Shown here piece after piece: positions 7,591-15,204 of a DNA stretch of 64,000 bases. This stretch comes from CAWGUU01 sp963825765. GTDB lineage: Bacteria > Actinomycetota > Acidimicrobiia > Acidimicrobiales > AC-14. The position numbers and the translations under genes were made by a program. The notes below the pieces were generated by a model that did not search any database, had not been told where the DNA came from, and saw only the letters and a program-made list of their open reading frames with translations. Every line of letters starts with the position of its first letter. Position 1 is the stretch's first letter. The stretch lies in assembly GCA_963825765.1 (NCBI GenBank), contig CAWGUU010000014.1, positions 186,001 to 250,000 on the forward strand, read 5' to 3'.

Positions 7591-7617
7591 CGCCGACCGG
7601 CCGGCGGCCGGTCGGCG
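7591..7617. terminator. Terminator hairpin between recA and marP-like gene
   Basis: A perfect 12-bp stem, CGCCGACCGGCC with GGCCGGTCGGCG, closes a GGC loop. It lies between converging genes 24 bp after the recA stop and probably works for both. A 10-bp unit (CGGCGGGCCT) is repeated three times just beyond it. Confidence 0.8.
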
Positions 7618-7681
7618 ACCCCCGACCCTGGCGGCGGGCCTCGGCGGGCCTCGGCGGGCCTCACTGGCCCGGCCCTGACCG

Positions 7682-8848
7682 TCAGCGCAGGCAGGATCCG
7701 GTGTCGACGGCGCCGCCGCGGGGCTCCGCCAGCACCGCCGTCAGCTCGTTGCTGGTGAGGGCGTAGGCCGTCGACGGGCGGTCGGGGGCGATGGCGAAGA
7801 CCACGCCCACCACCACCCCGTCGGCGTCGGTCAGAGCCCCGCCGGAATCCCCGGGCTCCACGTTGGCCGAGAGGATGAACACCTCCCGGCGGGTGGTCGC
7901 CGTGCCGTACAGGTCGCGGCCCGTGGCGTTCAGCCGGTTCTGAATCCGGGCCGGAGTGATCTCGAGCTCGCGTTGGCCGCCGGGGTAGCCGAACACCGCG
8001 CCTTCGGTGCCGACGTCGGCGGTCCCGATGTCGAGCGCCGCCTGGCCCAGGCCGGGTACCCGCAGCACCGCGAGGTCGCGCCTGGGGTCGAAGACCTGCA
8101 CCGTGGCGTTCAGCTGGCGGCCGTCCGGCCGTATGACGGTCGGCCGGTCGACGCCGGCGACGACGTGGGCGTTGGTGACCACGGTTTCGGCGTCGACGGT
8201 GAACCCGCTGCCCGAGAGCACCCGGCTGCAGGCCCGGCCGCTCAGCCGCACCGTGGAGGCGGCCACCCGGGCCTGGACGGCCTGCGGCAGCACCGAGGCC
8301 TCCGGCGGCGGCCCGGTGTCGGGGGCCGGTCGCAGCCCGGAGAAGACCTCGGGGAAGTTGGCGTCGACGACCGCCTTCCGGAGGTCCTGGAGGGGCTTCG
8401 GGGCTCGGGGGGCGGCGGACTCCACCGTCTGGGCGATGCTCGAGTTGCGGACCTGGGACGAGATCCCGCCCGGTATGTCGGCGAGGGCGGGCAGCAGGAG
8501 CCAGAGGAGGAGCAGGACGCCGGCCGCTCCTGCCAGCGCCCCTCCGGTGTGGTCGGCCTGGCGAAGGGTCCCCGTCGGGAGCAGCTTCCTCAGCCGCAGG
8601 CCGACCATCTCGCCGACCGCGGCACCGATGCTGGCCACGGCGAGGAACCCCCCGATCGCCAGCAGCATCCGCAGCTGGGAGTCGACGCCGTCGATGCGGT
8701 CGAGGACGACAGGGGCGACGGCGGCGGCCACGACGATGCCGAACACCCATCCGCTCCAGCCCGCCAGCCGGGCCAGGAGCCCGACCCGGTACCCGCCGAC
8801 CGCGGCAAGCGCCATCATCGCCACGATCGCCAGGTCGAAGGCGTTCAC
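7682..8848 (-). CDS. MarP-like membrane serine protease (CvpA + trypsin)
   Basis: A protein of 388 residues. Residues 1-130 hold about four transmembrane helices of the CvpA type. The C-terminal half is a periplasmic trypsin-fold protease with the full triad: H228 (VTNAHVVAG), D258 (DPRRDLAVLRV), S335 (EPGDSGGAL). Cys207 and Cys386 are placed like the disulfide of mycobacterial MarP. MarP homologues act in acid resistance by activating peptidoglycan hydrolases. The start is a GTG at 8848. The gene is divergent from eno, across a 300-bp spacer. Confidence 0.88.
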   Translation of the reverse strand: MNAFDLAIVAMMALAAVGGYRVGLLARLAGWSGWVFGIVVAAAVAPVVLDRIDGVDSQLRMLLAIGGFLAVASIGAAVGEMVGLRLRKLLPTGTLRQADHTGGALAGAAGVLLLLWLLLPALADIPGGISSQVRNSSIAQTVESAAPRAPKPLQDLRKAVVDANFPEVFSGLRPAPDTGPPPEASVLPQAVQARVAASTVRLSGRACSRVLSGSGFTVDAETVVTNAHVVAGVDRPTVIRPDGRQLNATVQVFDPRRDLAVLRVPGLGQAALDIGTADVGTEGAVFGYPGGQRELEITPARIQNRLNATGRDLYGTATTRREVFILSANVEPGDSGGALTDADGVVVGVVFAIAPDRPSTAYALTSNELTAVLAEPRGGAVDTGSCLR

Positions 8849-9148
8849 CTCGAGGGGCCGGTATCAGGCACCGGCGAGTCGGCTGGGAGCCTGGGTCTTC
8901 GCTGTCAGATGCCGCGTCTTCACTGTTATATAGGGCGTGTTTCCGGCCGGCTCCCTCACCACGCCGAACGTACGCCACGATCGGTGCCGACGGAGCCCGC
9001 CCCGGGCGACCTCGCCCGCCGTCCGGGATGGTTGCCGGCGTCGACGGCCGGCGGTCCGCTAACTTTGCCCACAACAGCAACAGCAGCAACAGGCCGCGAG
9101 CGGATTTGGGCGGGCCACGGCCCGGCGGGCGAGTGAGGAGAGCGGGCA
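8849..9148. other. 300-bp spacer between marP-like gene and eno
   Basis: No ORF with coding character is visible on either strand. An AT-rich patch (TTATATAG near 8926-8933) could be a -10 region for either gene. A CAGCAACAG-rich stretch lies near 9070-9090. The end (GAGGAGAG, about 9136) is the likely ribosome binding site of eno. Confidence 0.4.
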
Positions 9149-10447
9149 CTGAGCGCAATCGAGCAAGTGGTGGGCAGGGAGATCCTCGACTCCCGGGGCA
9201 ACCCCACCGTCGAGGTCGAGGTCCTGCTCGAGACCGGCGCCCGGGGTCGGGCCATCGTGCCGTCGGGTGCGTCGACCGGGGCCCACGAGGCGGTCGAGCG
9301 CCGGGACGGCGGGGGCCGGTACCTGGGCAAGGGGGTGCTCGGCGCGGTCGCCAGCGTGAACCTCGAGATCCGCGACGACGTGCTCGGCTGGGAGGCGCTC
9401 GACCAGCGGGGTCTCGACCTTCGCCTGGTGGGGCTCGACGACACCGACAACAAGGGACGCCTCGGCGCCAACGCCATCCTGGGCACCTCGCTGGCCACGG
9501 CCAGGGCGGCCGCCGACGAGCTGGGCCTGCCGCTGTACCGCTACCTGGGCGGCACCAACGGCTGCGCCCTCCCGATGCCCATGCTCAACGTGCTGAACGG
9601 CGGGGCCCACGCCGACAACCCGCTCGACGTCCAGGAGTTCATGCTGGTCCCGGTCGGCGCCGCGTCGTTCTCCGAGGCGCTGCGCTGGAGCACCGAGTGC
9701 TATCACGTCCTCAAAGGGGTGCTGGCCGGGCGGGGACTGGCCACCGGGCTGGGCGACGAGGGCGGCTTCGCCCCCGCCGTCGGCAACGAGGAGGCGGTCC
9801 GTCTGCTGCTGGAGGCGGTCGAGCAGGCCGGTTATGCCCCCGGGCGTGACATCGCCATCGCGCTCGACGTGGCTGCCACCGAGCTCTACGACAGCAAGGC
9901 GGGGGTCTACACGCTCGCCGGCGAGGGCAGGACGCTGAGCCCCGACGAGATGGTCGGCTTCCTCGCCGACCTCACCGAGCGGTACCCCATCGTCTCCATC
10001 GAGGACGGCTTGGCCGAGGACGACTGGGCCGGCTGGAAGGCCCTCACCGAAGCCATCGGGGACCGGGTGCAGCTGGTCGGCGACGACCTGTTCGTCACCC
10101 AGTCCGAGCGGCTGGAGCGAGGCATCGCCGAGGGGATCGCCAACGCCATCCTGGTCAAGGTCAACCAGGTGGGGACCCTCACCGAGACCCTCGACACCAT
10201 GGGCGTCGCCGCCCGCGCCGGCTACCGGGCCGTGGTCTCGCACCGCTCCGGCGAGAGCGAGGACACGACCATCGCCGACCTCGCCGTCGCCACCAACTGC
10301 GGCCAGATCAAGACGGGGGCGCCGGCCCGCTCCGAGCGGGTGGCCAAGTACAACCAGCTCCTCCGCATCGAGGGCGAGCTCGGCGAGGCGGCGGTGTTCT
10401 GGGGCGGGGCGGCGCTTTCGGCCCTCGCTGGCCAGGAGCACCGGTGA
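9149..10447 (+). CDS. eno: Enolase (apparent CTG start)
   Basis: Enolase interconverts 2-phosphoglycerate and phosphoenolpyruvate. The protein (432 residues from 9149) matches the family throughout: REILDSRGNPTVEVEV, SGASTGAHEA, NVLNGGAHADN, SIEDGLAEDDW, VGDDLFVTQ, VSHRSGESEDT. Nearly all enolases begin near SAIEQVVxREILDSRGNP. Here that N-terminus is encoded from a CTG at 9149 (CTG AGC GCA ATC GAG CAA), placed 6 nt after GAGGAGAG plus a short spacer. The first normal start, GTG 9167, would cut six conserved residues and has no good ribosome binding site. CTG is therefore preferred. The stop overlaps the next gene by 4 bp (GTGA). Confidence 0.93.
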   Translation: MSAIEQVVGREILDSRGNPTVEVEVLLETGARGRAIVPSGASTGAHEAVERRDGGGRYLGKGVLGAVASVNLEIRDDVLGWEALDQRGLDLRLVGLDDTDNKGRLGANAILGTSLATARAAADELGLPLYRYLGGTNGCALPMPMLNVLNGGAHADNPLDVQEFMLVPVGAASFSEALRWSTECYHVLKGVLAGRGLATGLGDEGGFAPAVGNEEAVRLLLEAVEQAGYAPGRDIAIALDVAATELYDSKAGVYTLAGEGRTLSPDEMVGFLADLTERYPIVSIEDGLAEDDWAGWKALTEAIGDRVQLVGDDLFVTQSERLERGIAEGIANAILVKVNQVGTLTETLDTMGVAARAGYRAVVSHRSGESEDTTIADLAVATNCGQIKTGAPARSERVAKYNQLLRIEGELGEAAVFWGGAALSALAGQEHR

Positions 10448-10920
10448 GACGCCGGCGACAGGCGAACGCGCGGCCGGAGCGAACAGGGTCGCCCTCGCCG
10501 CCGCCCGCATCGCCCTTGGCACCGGCGGCGCGGCCACGAGGCCGGCGGCCTGCGGTACGGCAGCGAGCGGGGATCGCGGCCGCCGCCCTGGCCCTGGTCG
10601 GCGTGCTCGCCCTCGCCGTGTTCCCGACCCAGGCCTACCTGGCCCAGCGCCGTCACCACGACGAGCTGACCGCCCAGGTGGCCGACCTCGAGGGCTCGAA
10701 CCAGGAGCTGCGAGAGCGGGCTGCGCAGCTGCAGACCGACGAGGAGATCGAGCGGCTGGCCAGATTGCAGTACCACCTCGTGCGCCCCGGCGAGGAGGCC
10801 TACGTGATCCTCCCCGACGACACCCCTCCCACGACGACGGCGCCCACGCCTCCGGCTGACAACGAGCCCGCCCGCAGCTGGCCCAGCCGGGTATGGAACC
10901 GCATCACGTCCCTGTTCTGA
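10444..10920 (+). CDS. FtsB/DivIC-like septum formation initiator
   Basis: A bitopic protein of 158 residues. A basic, Pro-rich N-terminal tail (1-40) is followed by one transmembrane helix (about 43-64), a coiled coil (RRHHDELTAQVADLEGSNQEL and onwards), the family signature EEIERLARLQYHLVRPGEEAY, and a Pro/Thr-rich tail. It belongs with the FtsB/DivIC proteins that join FtsL and FtsQ at the divisome. The GTG start overlaps the eno stop, a pairing conserved across actinobacteria. The last codons and the stop are repeated twice downstream. Confidence 0.88.
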   Translation: MRRRRQANARPERTGSPSPPPASPLAPAARPRGRRPAVRQRAGIAAAALALVGVLALAVFPTQAYLAQRRHHDELTAQVADLEGSNQELRERAAQLQTDEEIERLARLQYHLVRPGEEAYVILPDDTPPTTTAPTPPADNEPARSWPSRVWNRITSLF

Positions 10921-10957
10921 TTCCGTGTTCCTGTTCTGAGCCGTGTTCCAGTTCTGA
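10909..10957 (+). repeat. Triplicated 3' end of the FtsB-like gene
   Basis: The last 12 bases of the gene (TCCCTGTTCTGA, including the stop) recur as TTCCTGTTCTGA (10928-10939) and TTCCAGTTCTGA (10946-10957), 18-19 bp apart. The copies lie in the spacer before the DUF72 gene. Confidence 0.75.
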
Positions 10958-10974
10958 CCCCGTAGCCTGGCCGG

Positions 10975-11691
10975 GTGGCCGAGGTCAGGACCGGGACGAG
11001 CGGGTGGTCCTACCCCGCGTGGGTCGGCGGCTTCTACCCGCCCGGCACCAAGCCGGCGGCGATGCTGGGCGTCTACGCAGAGGCGCTCGGCGCCGTCGAG
11101 GCCCATGCCACGTACCGGCGGCTGCCGTCCCTCGCCGCCCTCGAGCGCTGGCGGGACCAGGTACCGGCGCGGTTCCGGTTCGTGCCCAAGGCCCACATGG
11201 GCATCACCCACCGCCGCGACCTCGACGGCGTCGAGGACCGGGTGGCCGCCTTCCTGGCCGCTGTCACCCCTCTCGCCGACCGGCTGGGCCCTGTGCTTCT
11301 CGCCCTCCCCCACCACGAGCCCGACCTGGTCCGGCTCGACCGCCTCCTCGCCGCCCTTCCCCGACCACCGGCCGGTCCCGTAGCCGCCTTCGAGCTCGGG
11401 CCCCGGTGGCACATCGGCCCGGTGCTCGACCGCCTGGAGGCCCACGGCGCCACCCTGGCGGTGGTGGACGACGACTCCGGCCACGCGCCGGGGCCGCTGA
11501 CCGTCGGCCCCGCCGTCTACCTTCGCCTGCGACGCGCAGACTACGACGACGGCGCCCTGGCCGCGTGGGCCGAGCGCCTGGCCAAGCAGCGGGCCGACGG
11601 GCGGGACGGGTACGTCTTCCTCAAGCACGACGACAGCGGCGCCGGCGCCGCCTACGCCCTCCGGCTGGCGGCCATGGTGGACGAGACGTGA
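10975..11691 (+). CDS. DUF72 (YecE-like) protein
   Basis: A TIM-barrel-like protein of 238 residues. The family start GTSGWSYPAWVGGFYPPG is typical, as are AHATYRRLPSLAALERWRDQVP and the phrases PKAHMGITH and FELGPRWH. The function is unknown; DUF72 proteins resemble endonuclease IV-type barrels. The GTG at 10975 gives the family-typical N-terminus (VAEVRTGTSGW). The stop TGA at 11689 lies inside the first GTGA of the second copy of the 104-bp element. Confidence 0.85.
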   Translation: MAEVRTGTSGWSYPAWVGGFYPPGTKPAAMLGVYAEALGAVEAHATYRRLPSLAALERWRDQVPARFRFVPKAHMGITHRRDLDGVEDRVAAFLAAVTPLADRLGPVLLALPHHEPDLVRLDRLLAALPRPPAGPVAAFELGPRWHIGPVLDRLEAHGATLAVVDDDSGHAPGPLTVGPAVYLRLRRADYDDGALAAWAERLAKQRADGRDGYVFLKHDDSGAGAAYALRLAAMVDET

Positions 11692-11791
11692 GCGACCCGC
11701 AGGGGAGCGAGCCAGTGTGGTGCGCTTCGTCGGGCCGAAGGCCGGATGTCACGGTCGTCATCAGTGCACCATCCGAAGCGATGGTGCACCG
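11688..11791. repeat. 104-bp dispersed element, copy 2 (before DUF501 gene)
   Basis: The second copy of the element at 1392-1495: same length, 87 of 104 positions identical. Its left GTGA overlaps the TGA stop of the DUF72 gene, and the GTGA right after it is the start of the DUF501 gene. Without the element and one GTGA, the two genes would join by the GTGA overlap common in this window. A small hairpin (ACCATC/GATGGT) lies just before the start codon. Confidence 0.75.
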
Positions 11792-12256
11792 GTGATCCCT
11801 TCCGCCGCCCAGGACACCGCCATGGTCGCCTCGCTCCTGGGCCGGGAGCCGCAGGGTGACTTCGAGGTCGTGGTGCGGGACGACGACGGCCACCCGGTGG
11901 TGATCCGCAACGCACCCCTCCTGGCCGACGGGACGCCCATGCCGACCCGCTACTGGCTGGTGGACGGCGATCTCCGCCGGCGGGTCAGCTGGCTCGAGGC
12001 CGCCGGCGGCGTTCGGGCCTCCGAGGCCGCGGTGGACCCCGTCGAGTTGGCCGACGCCCACGCCCGCTACGCCGCAGCCCGCGACGCCGCCCTCGACCCC
12101 GACCACGTCGGCCCCAGGCCGTCGGGTGGCGTGGGCGGCACCCGCAAGGGCGTCAAGTGCCTGCACGCCCACTACGCGTGGTTCCTCGCCGGTGGCGACG
12201 ACCCGATCGGCCGCTGGGTCGCCGTTCATCTCGAGCAGGAAGGGACGAACCCGTGA
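11792..12256 (+). CDS. DUF501 protein
   Basis: A protein of 154 residues of the actinobacterial DUF501 family, function unknown. Conserved stretches are VASLLGREPQGDFEVVVR, VIRNAPLLADGTPMPTRYWL, RVSWLEAAGGVRASE and the C-terminal SGGVGGTRKGVKCLHAHYAW with FLAGGDDPIG. The eno-ftsB-DUF501-ppx row is conserved in actinobacteria. The start is taken as GTG 11792, just after the 104-bp element; ATG 11822 is possible. The frame is also open upstream through the element. The stop overlaps ppx by 4 bp. Confidence 0.88.
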   Translation: MIPSAAQDTAMVASLLGREPQGDFEVVVRDDDGHPVVIRNAPLLADGTPMPTRYWLVDGDLRRRVSWLEAAGGVRASEAAVDPVELADAHARYAAARDAALDPDHVGPRPSGGVGGTRKGVKCLHAHYAWFLAGGDDPIGRWVAVHLEQEGTNP

Positions 12257-13197
12257 GCGACGTGAGCGACGCGAGCGACAAGGCCGCTCGCCGCCTGGCA
12301 GCCATCGACTGCGGTACCAACTCGACGCGCCTGCTGGTGTCCGAGGGGCCGGGACCCGAGGGGACGGTCGAGCGGCTCATGCGCATCACCCGCCTCGGGC
12401 AGGGTGTCGACGCCACCGGCGCCCTCGCCCCCGAGGCGATCGACCGCACCATCGACGTGCTGCGGGAGTACCGCCAGTCGATGGACCGCCTGGGCGTGGT
12501 CGACCTGCGGATCACCGCCACGTCCGCGGCGAGGGACGCCTCCAACCGCGAGCGGTTCTTCGACGCCGCCGAAGAGGTGATAGGTCGCCGGCCGGAGCTG
12601 CTGACCGGGGAGGAGGAGGGCCGGCTGTCGTTCGTCGGCGCCACCTCCGAGCTCGACCCGGAGGACGGCCCCTTCCTGGTGGTGGACATCGGCGGCGGGT
12701 CGACGGAGCTGGCGGTGGGCACCACCGAGCCCGAAGGCGTCATGTCGCTCGACATCGGCTGCGTCAGACTCACCGAGAAGTTCCTCCACTCCGACCCGCC
12801 CGCCCCCGAGGAGCTGAGCCAGGCCCTGTCGGTGTCCCGCGACTATCTCGACGACGTGGCCCGCCAGCTGCCGGCGACGGTCGAGGCCGCCACCTTCGTC
12901 GGCCTGGCCGGCACGGTCACCACGGTGGCGGCCGTCGAGCTGGGCGTGGACTACCACCGCGACACCATCCACCACTTCCGGCTCAGCCGGGACGCGGCCG
13001 AGGACGTCTTCCGCACCCTCGCCACCGAGACGCGGGCGCAGCGGATCCACAATCCCGGCCTGGAAGCGGGCCGGGCCGACGTTATCGTCGGCGGCACCGC
13101 CATCCTCGTTTCCATCCTGCGCTACTTCGGCTTCTCCGAGTGCCTGGTCAGCGAGGCCGACATCCTGGACGGTCTCGTCCTCAGCCTGACCCGGTAG
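12253..13197 (+). CDS. ppx: Exopolyphosphatase (Ppx/GppA family)
   Basis: A cytoplasmic ASKHA-fold phosphatase of 314 residues that trims inorganic polyphosphate or (p)ppGpp. Motifs in order: RRLAAIDCGTNSTRLLV (phosphate 1), TSAARDASNRERF, LTGEEEGRLSFVGA, FLVVDIGGGSTELAVG (phosphate 2) and TFVGLAGTVTTVAA. The short, single-module form is typical for actinobacteria. GTG 12253 overlaps the DUF501 stop (GTGA). It probably closes the eno operon together with the acetyltransferase. Confidence 0.92.
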   Translation: MSDVSDASDKAARRLAAIDCGTNSTRLLVSEGPGPEGTVERLMRITRLGQGVDATGALAPEAIDRTIDVLREYRQSMDRLGVVDLRITATSAARDASNRERFFDAAEEVIGRRPELLTGEEEGRLSFVGATSELDPEDGPFLVVDIGGGSTELAVGTTEPEGVMSLDIGCVRLTEKFLHSDPPAPEELSQALSVSRDYLDDVARQLPATVEAATFVGLAGTVTTVAAVELGVDYHRDTIHHFRLSRDAAEDVFRTLATETRAQRIHNPGLEAGRADVIVGGTAILVSILRYFGFSECLVSEADILDGLVLSLTR

Positions 13198-13208
13198 GGT
13201 CGCTGGCG

Positions 13209-13862
13209 ATGGCCCTGAGCGAGCGTGTCCCGACTCAGCTCCGAGGGCGTCGCGTCGTGCTCCGGCCGCTGACCGCCAACGACTTCGACGTCTGGCGAGA
13301 GGTGCGGCGCAGGAACCGCGGGTGGCTCCTGAAGTGGGAACCCACTCCCCCGCTGGGCCAGCCCGACGACACAGAGAGCCGGCCCGCGTTCGTGGCCCGC
13401 TGCGGGGCGCGGGAACGTGAGTGGCAGCTCGGTACGGGCTACGGATTCGGGATCTTCGTGGACTCCAGGTTCGCCGGCGAGATCAACCTGTCCGGCGTGC
13501 AGCGCGGCCCGTTCCAGAACACCTACGTGGGCTACTGGATCGACGAGGCCGAGGCCGGAAACGGCTACATCCCCGAGTCGCTGGTCGTGGCCGCCCGCTT
13601 CGTCTTCGAGGACCTCGGCCTGCACCGCCTCCAGGTTGCGATCATCCCCCGCAACCGGGCCAGCCGGCGGGTCGTCGAGAAGCTCCAGCTGCGGGAGGAG
13701 GGCGTCGCCCAGCGCTACCTCGCCATCAACGGCGTCTGGGAGGACCACATCAGGTTCGCCCTGACCGCCGAGGAGTGGAAGGAACGCCGCGCCGAGTTGC
13801 TCTACCGGTGGGCGGGGGAGACGCAGCACCCCGCCGAGGTGCCGGTGCGCCAGAGGCCCTGA
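13209..13862 (+). CDS. GNAT acetyltransferase, RimJ/RimL-like
   Basis: An acetyl-CoA-dependent N-acetyltransferase of 217 residues. The GNAT fold is seen from VVLRPLTANDFDVWREVRRR through GEINLSGVQRGPFQNTYVGYWID to the acetyl-CoA loop EAGNGYIPESLVVAARFVFE, then LGLHRLQVAIIPRNRASRRV and KLQLREEGVAQRYLAINGVW. The last three are typical of RimJ, which acetylates protein N-termini. The substrate is not known. It starts 11 bp after ppx. Confidence 0.85.
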   Translation: MALSERVPTQLRGRRVVLRPLTANDFDVWREVRRRNRGWLLKWEPTPPLGQPDDTESRPAFVARCGAREREWQLGTGYGFGIFVDSRFAGEINLSGVQRGPFQNTYVGYWIDEAEAGNGYIPESLVVAARFVFEDLGLHRLQVAIIPRNRASRRVVEKLQLREEGVAQRYLAINGVWEDHIRFALTAEEWKERRAELLYRWAGETQHPAEVPVRQRP

Positions 13863-13875
13863 CCGAGGGGAGCAG

Positions 13876-15153
13876 TTACACGTAGTTCATCGGGTTGACC
13901 GGGGTGCCGTCGACCCGGACCTCCCAGTGCAGGTGCGGCCCGGTGCAGGTGCCGGTGCAGCCCACCCGGCCGATCACCTGGCCCTGCTTCACCGTCTCGC
14001 CCTCCGACACCAGGATGGCGCTCTGGTGGCCGTACAGGGTGGCCAGGTTGCCGGCGTGCTCGATCACGGTGGCGTTGCCGTAGCCTCCCATCCCTCCGGC
14101 GCTGGCGACGACGCCGTCGGCGGCGGCGAGGATGGACGTGCCCGTCGACCCGTTGATGTCGACTCCGGTGTGGATGCGCACGTCACCGTAGACGGGGTGC
14201 ACACGGGGGCCGAAGCCCGACGCGATCGACGCGCCGGGTATCGGGAACATCATCTGCCCGTTCCCGGGCGGGATGGCGGGAGTGTCCGACCCCCCGTCCC
14301 CGCCGCTCGGCGGCGGGTTCGCCCGTTGGGCGGCCCTGGCGCGGAGGGTGGCGGCGATCGAGGCCGACTCCTGTTCGAGGGACTCCAGCTCGCCCTGGAA
14401 CTCCTCCTTGCGGCTCTGGGCCTGACCGTGGAGGCTGTCGCGCTCGGCGACCTCGGCCACCACCTGGCTGCGCACCACCTCCTGCTCGTCGCGCGCCCCC
14501 TGCAGGGCGGCCCGCTCCGAGGCCACCGTGGCCCGCTGGCCATCGGCCTCGGCCTGCGACGCCTCGAGCGCGGCACCCAGGTCCTTGACCTCGTCCCGGA
14601 GCTTCTCCTGGACGCCGATGGCCTCGGACTGGCTGCCGACGACCGCCTTCAGGTATGACCGCCGCGATGCGAGGTCGCCGACGGTGGCCGAGCCGAGCAG
14701 CATCGTGGCGTAGCGGGCGGCCTCGGACTGGCCGGTGTAGGCGGAGATGGCCTGGCGGGCCAGCTCGCCCTTGGCCACCTCCAGCTCGGTGGCGGCCTCG
14801 GCCAGGCGGGCCTCGGTGCGGCGCTGTTCGGCCTCGATGGCCGCAAGCTTCGACTCGGCGGCCTCGAGTCGGCTCTGGACGCCGCCGATCTGGCGGTCGA
14901 TGCCGGCCACCTTGGCGTCCAGCTCGGACTTGCGGGCCGACGACGCCGCCAGCAGGTCGTAGAGGCGACCCTCCTCGGCCGACACCTCGGCCACCTGGCC
15001 CTGGACCGACTTGATCTGCTCGTCGACCCGCTGCTTGTCGGAGTCGGTCTGCGCCAGCGCCGGGCCGCCGGCCAGTGCCGCGAGGGTGGCGGCGAGCAGC
15101 GCGCCGAAGGCCAGGAGTGCCCTGGCGCCCCTCCTGCCGCTCACTGCGGCCAC
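13876..15153 (-). CDS. Coiled-coil M23 peptidase (EnvC-like)
   Basis: A secreted protein of 425 residues. A signal peptide (to about ALAQ-34) precedes a long coiled coil (about 36-270, rich in Ala, Glu and Gln) and a Gly/Pro linker. A C-terminal LytM/M23 domain follows, with zinc ligands in HPVYGDVRIHTGVDI and GPHLHWEVR. It lies right after ftsE-ftsX. FtsEX-controlled septal hydrolases have this same coiled-coil plus M23 layout (EnvC) or an NlpC domain (RipC). So it is probably the peptidoglycan hydrolase or hydrolase activator driven by FtsEX. GTG 15153 or GTG 15144 may be the start. Confidence 0.88.
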   Translation of the reverse strand: MAAVSGRRGARALLAFGALLAATLAALAGGPALAQTDSDKQRVDEQIKSVQGQVAEVSAEEGRLYDLLAASSARKSELDAKVAGIDRQIGGVQSRLEAAESKLAAIEAEQRRTEARLAEAATELEVAKGELARQAISAYTGQSEAARYATMLLGSATVGDLASRRSYLKAVVGSQSEAIGVQEKLRDEVKDLGAALEASQAEADGQRATVASERAALQGARDEQEVVRSQVVAEVAERDSLHGQAQSRKEEFQGELESLEQESASIAATLRARAAQRANPPPSGGDGGSDTPAIPPGNGQMMFPIPGASIASGFGPRVHPVYGDVRIHTGVDINGSTGTSILAAADGVVASAGGMGGYGNATVIEHAGNLATLYGHQSAILVSEGETVKQGQVIGRVGCTGTCTGPHLHWEVRVDGTPVNPMNYV

Positions 15154-15204
15154 GGTAGCAACGCCGTCAGCACGGACCGGGGACTGAACCTTGGCCCCAG
15201 CCGG

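Noticed and set aside
12126..13862. A fusion of an Arg-rich domain with the GNAT acetyltransferase (578 codons)
   Set aside because: The upstream part is the off-frame shadow of ppx; the acetyltransferase starts at ATG 13209.
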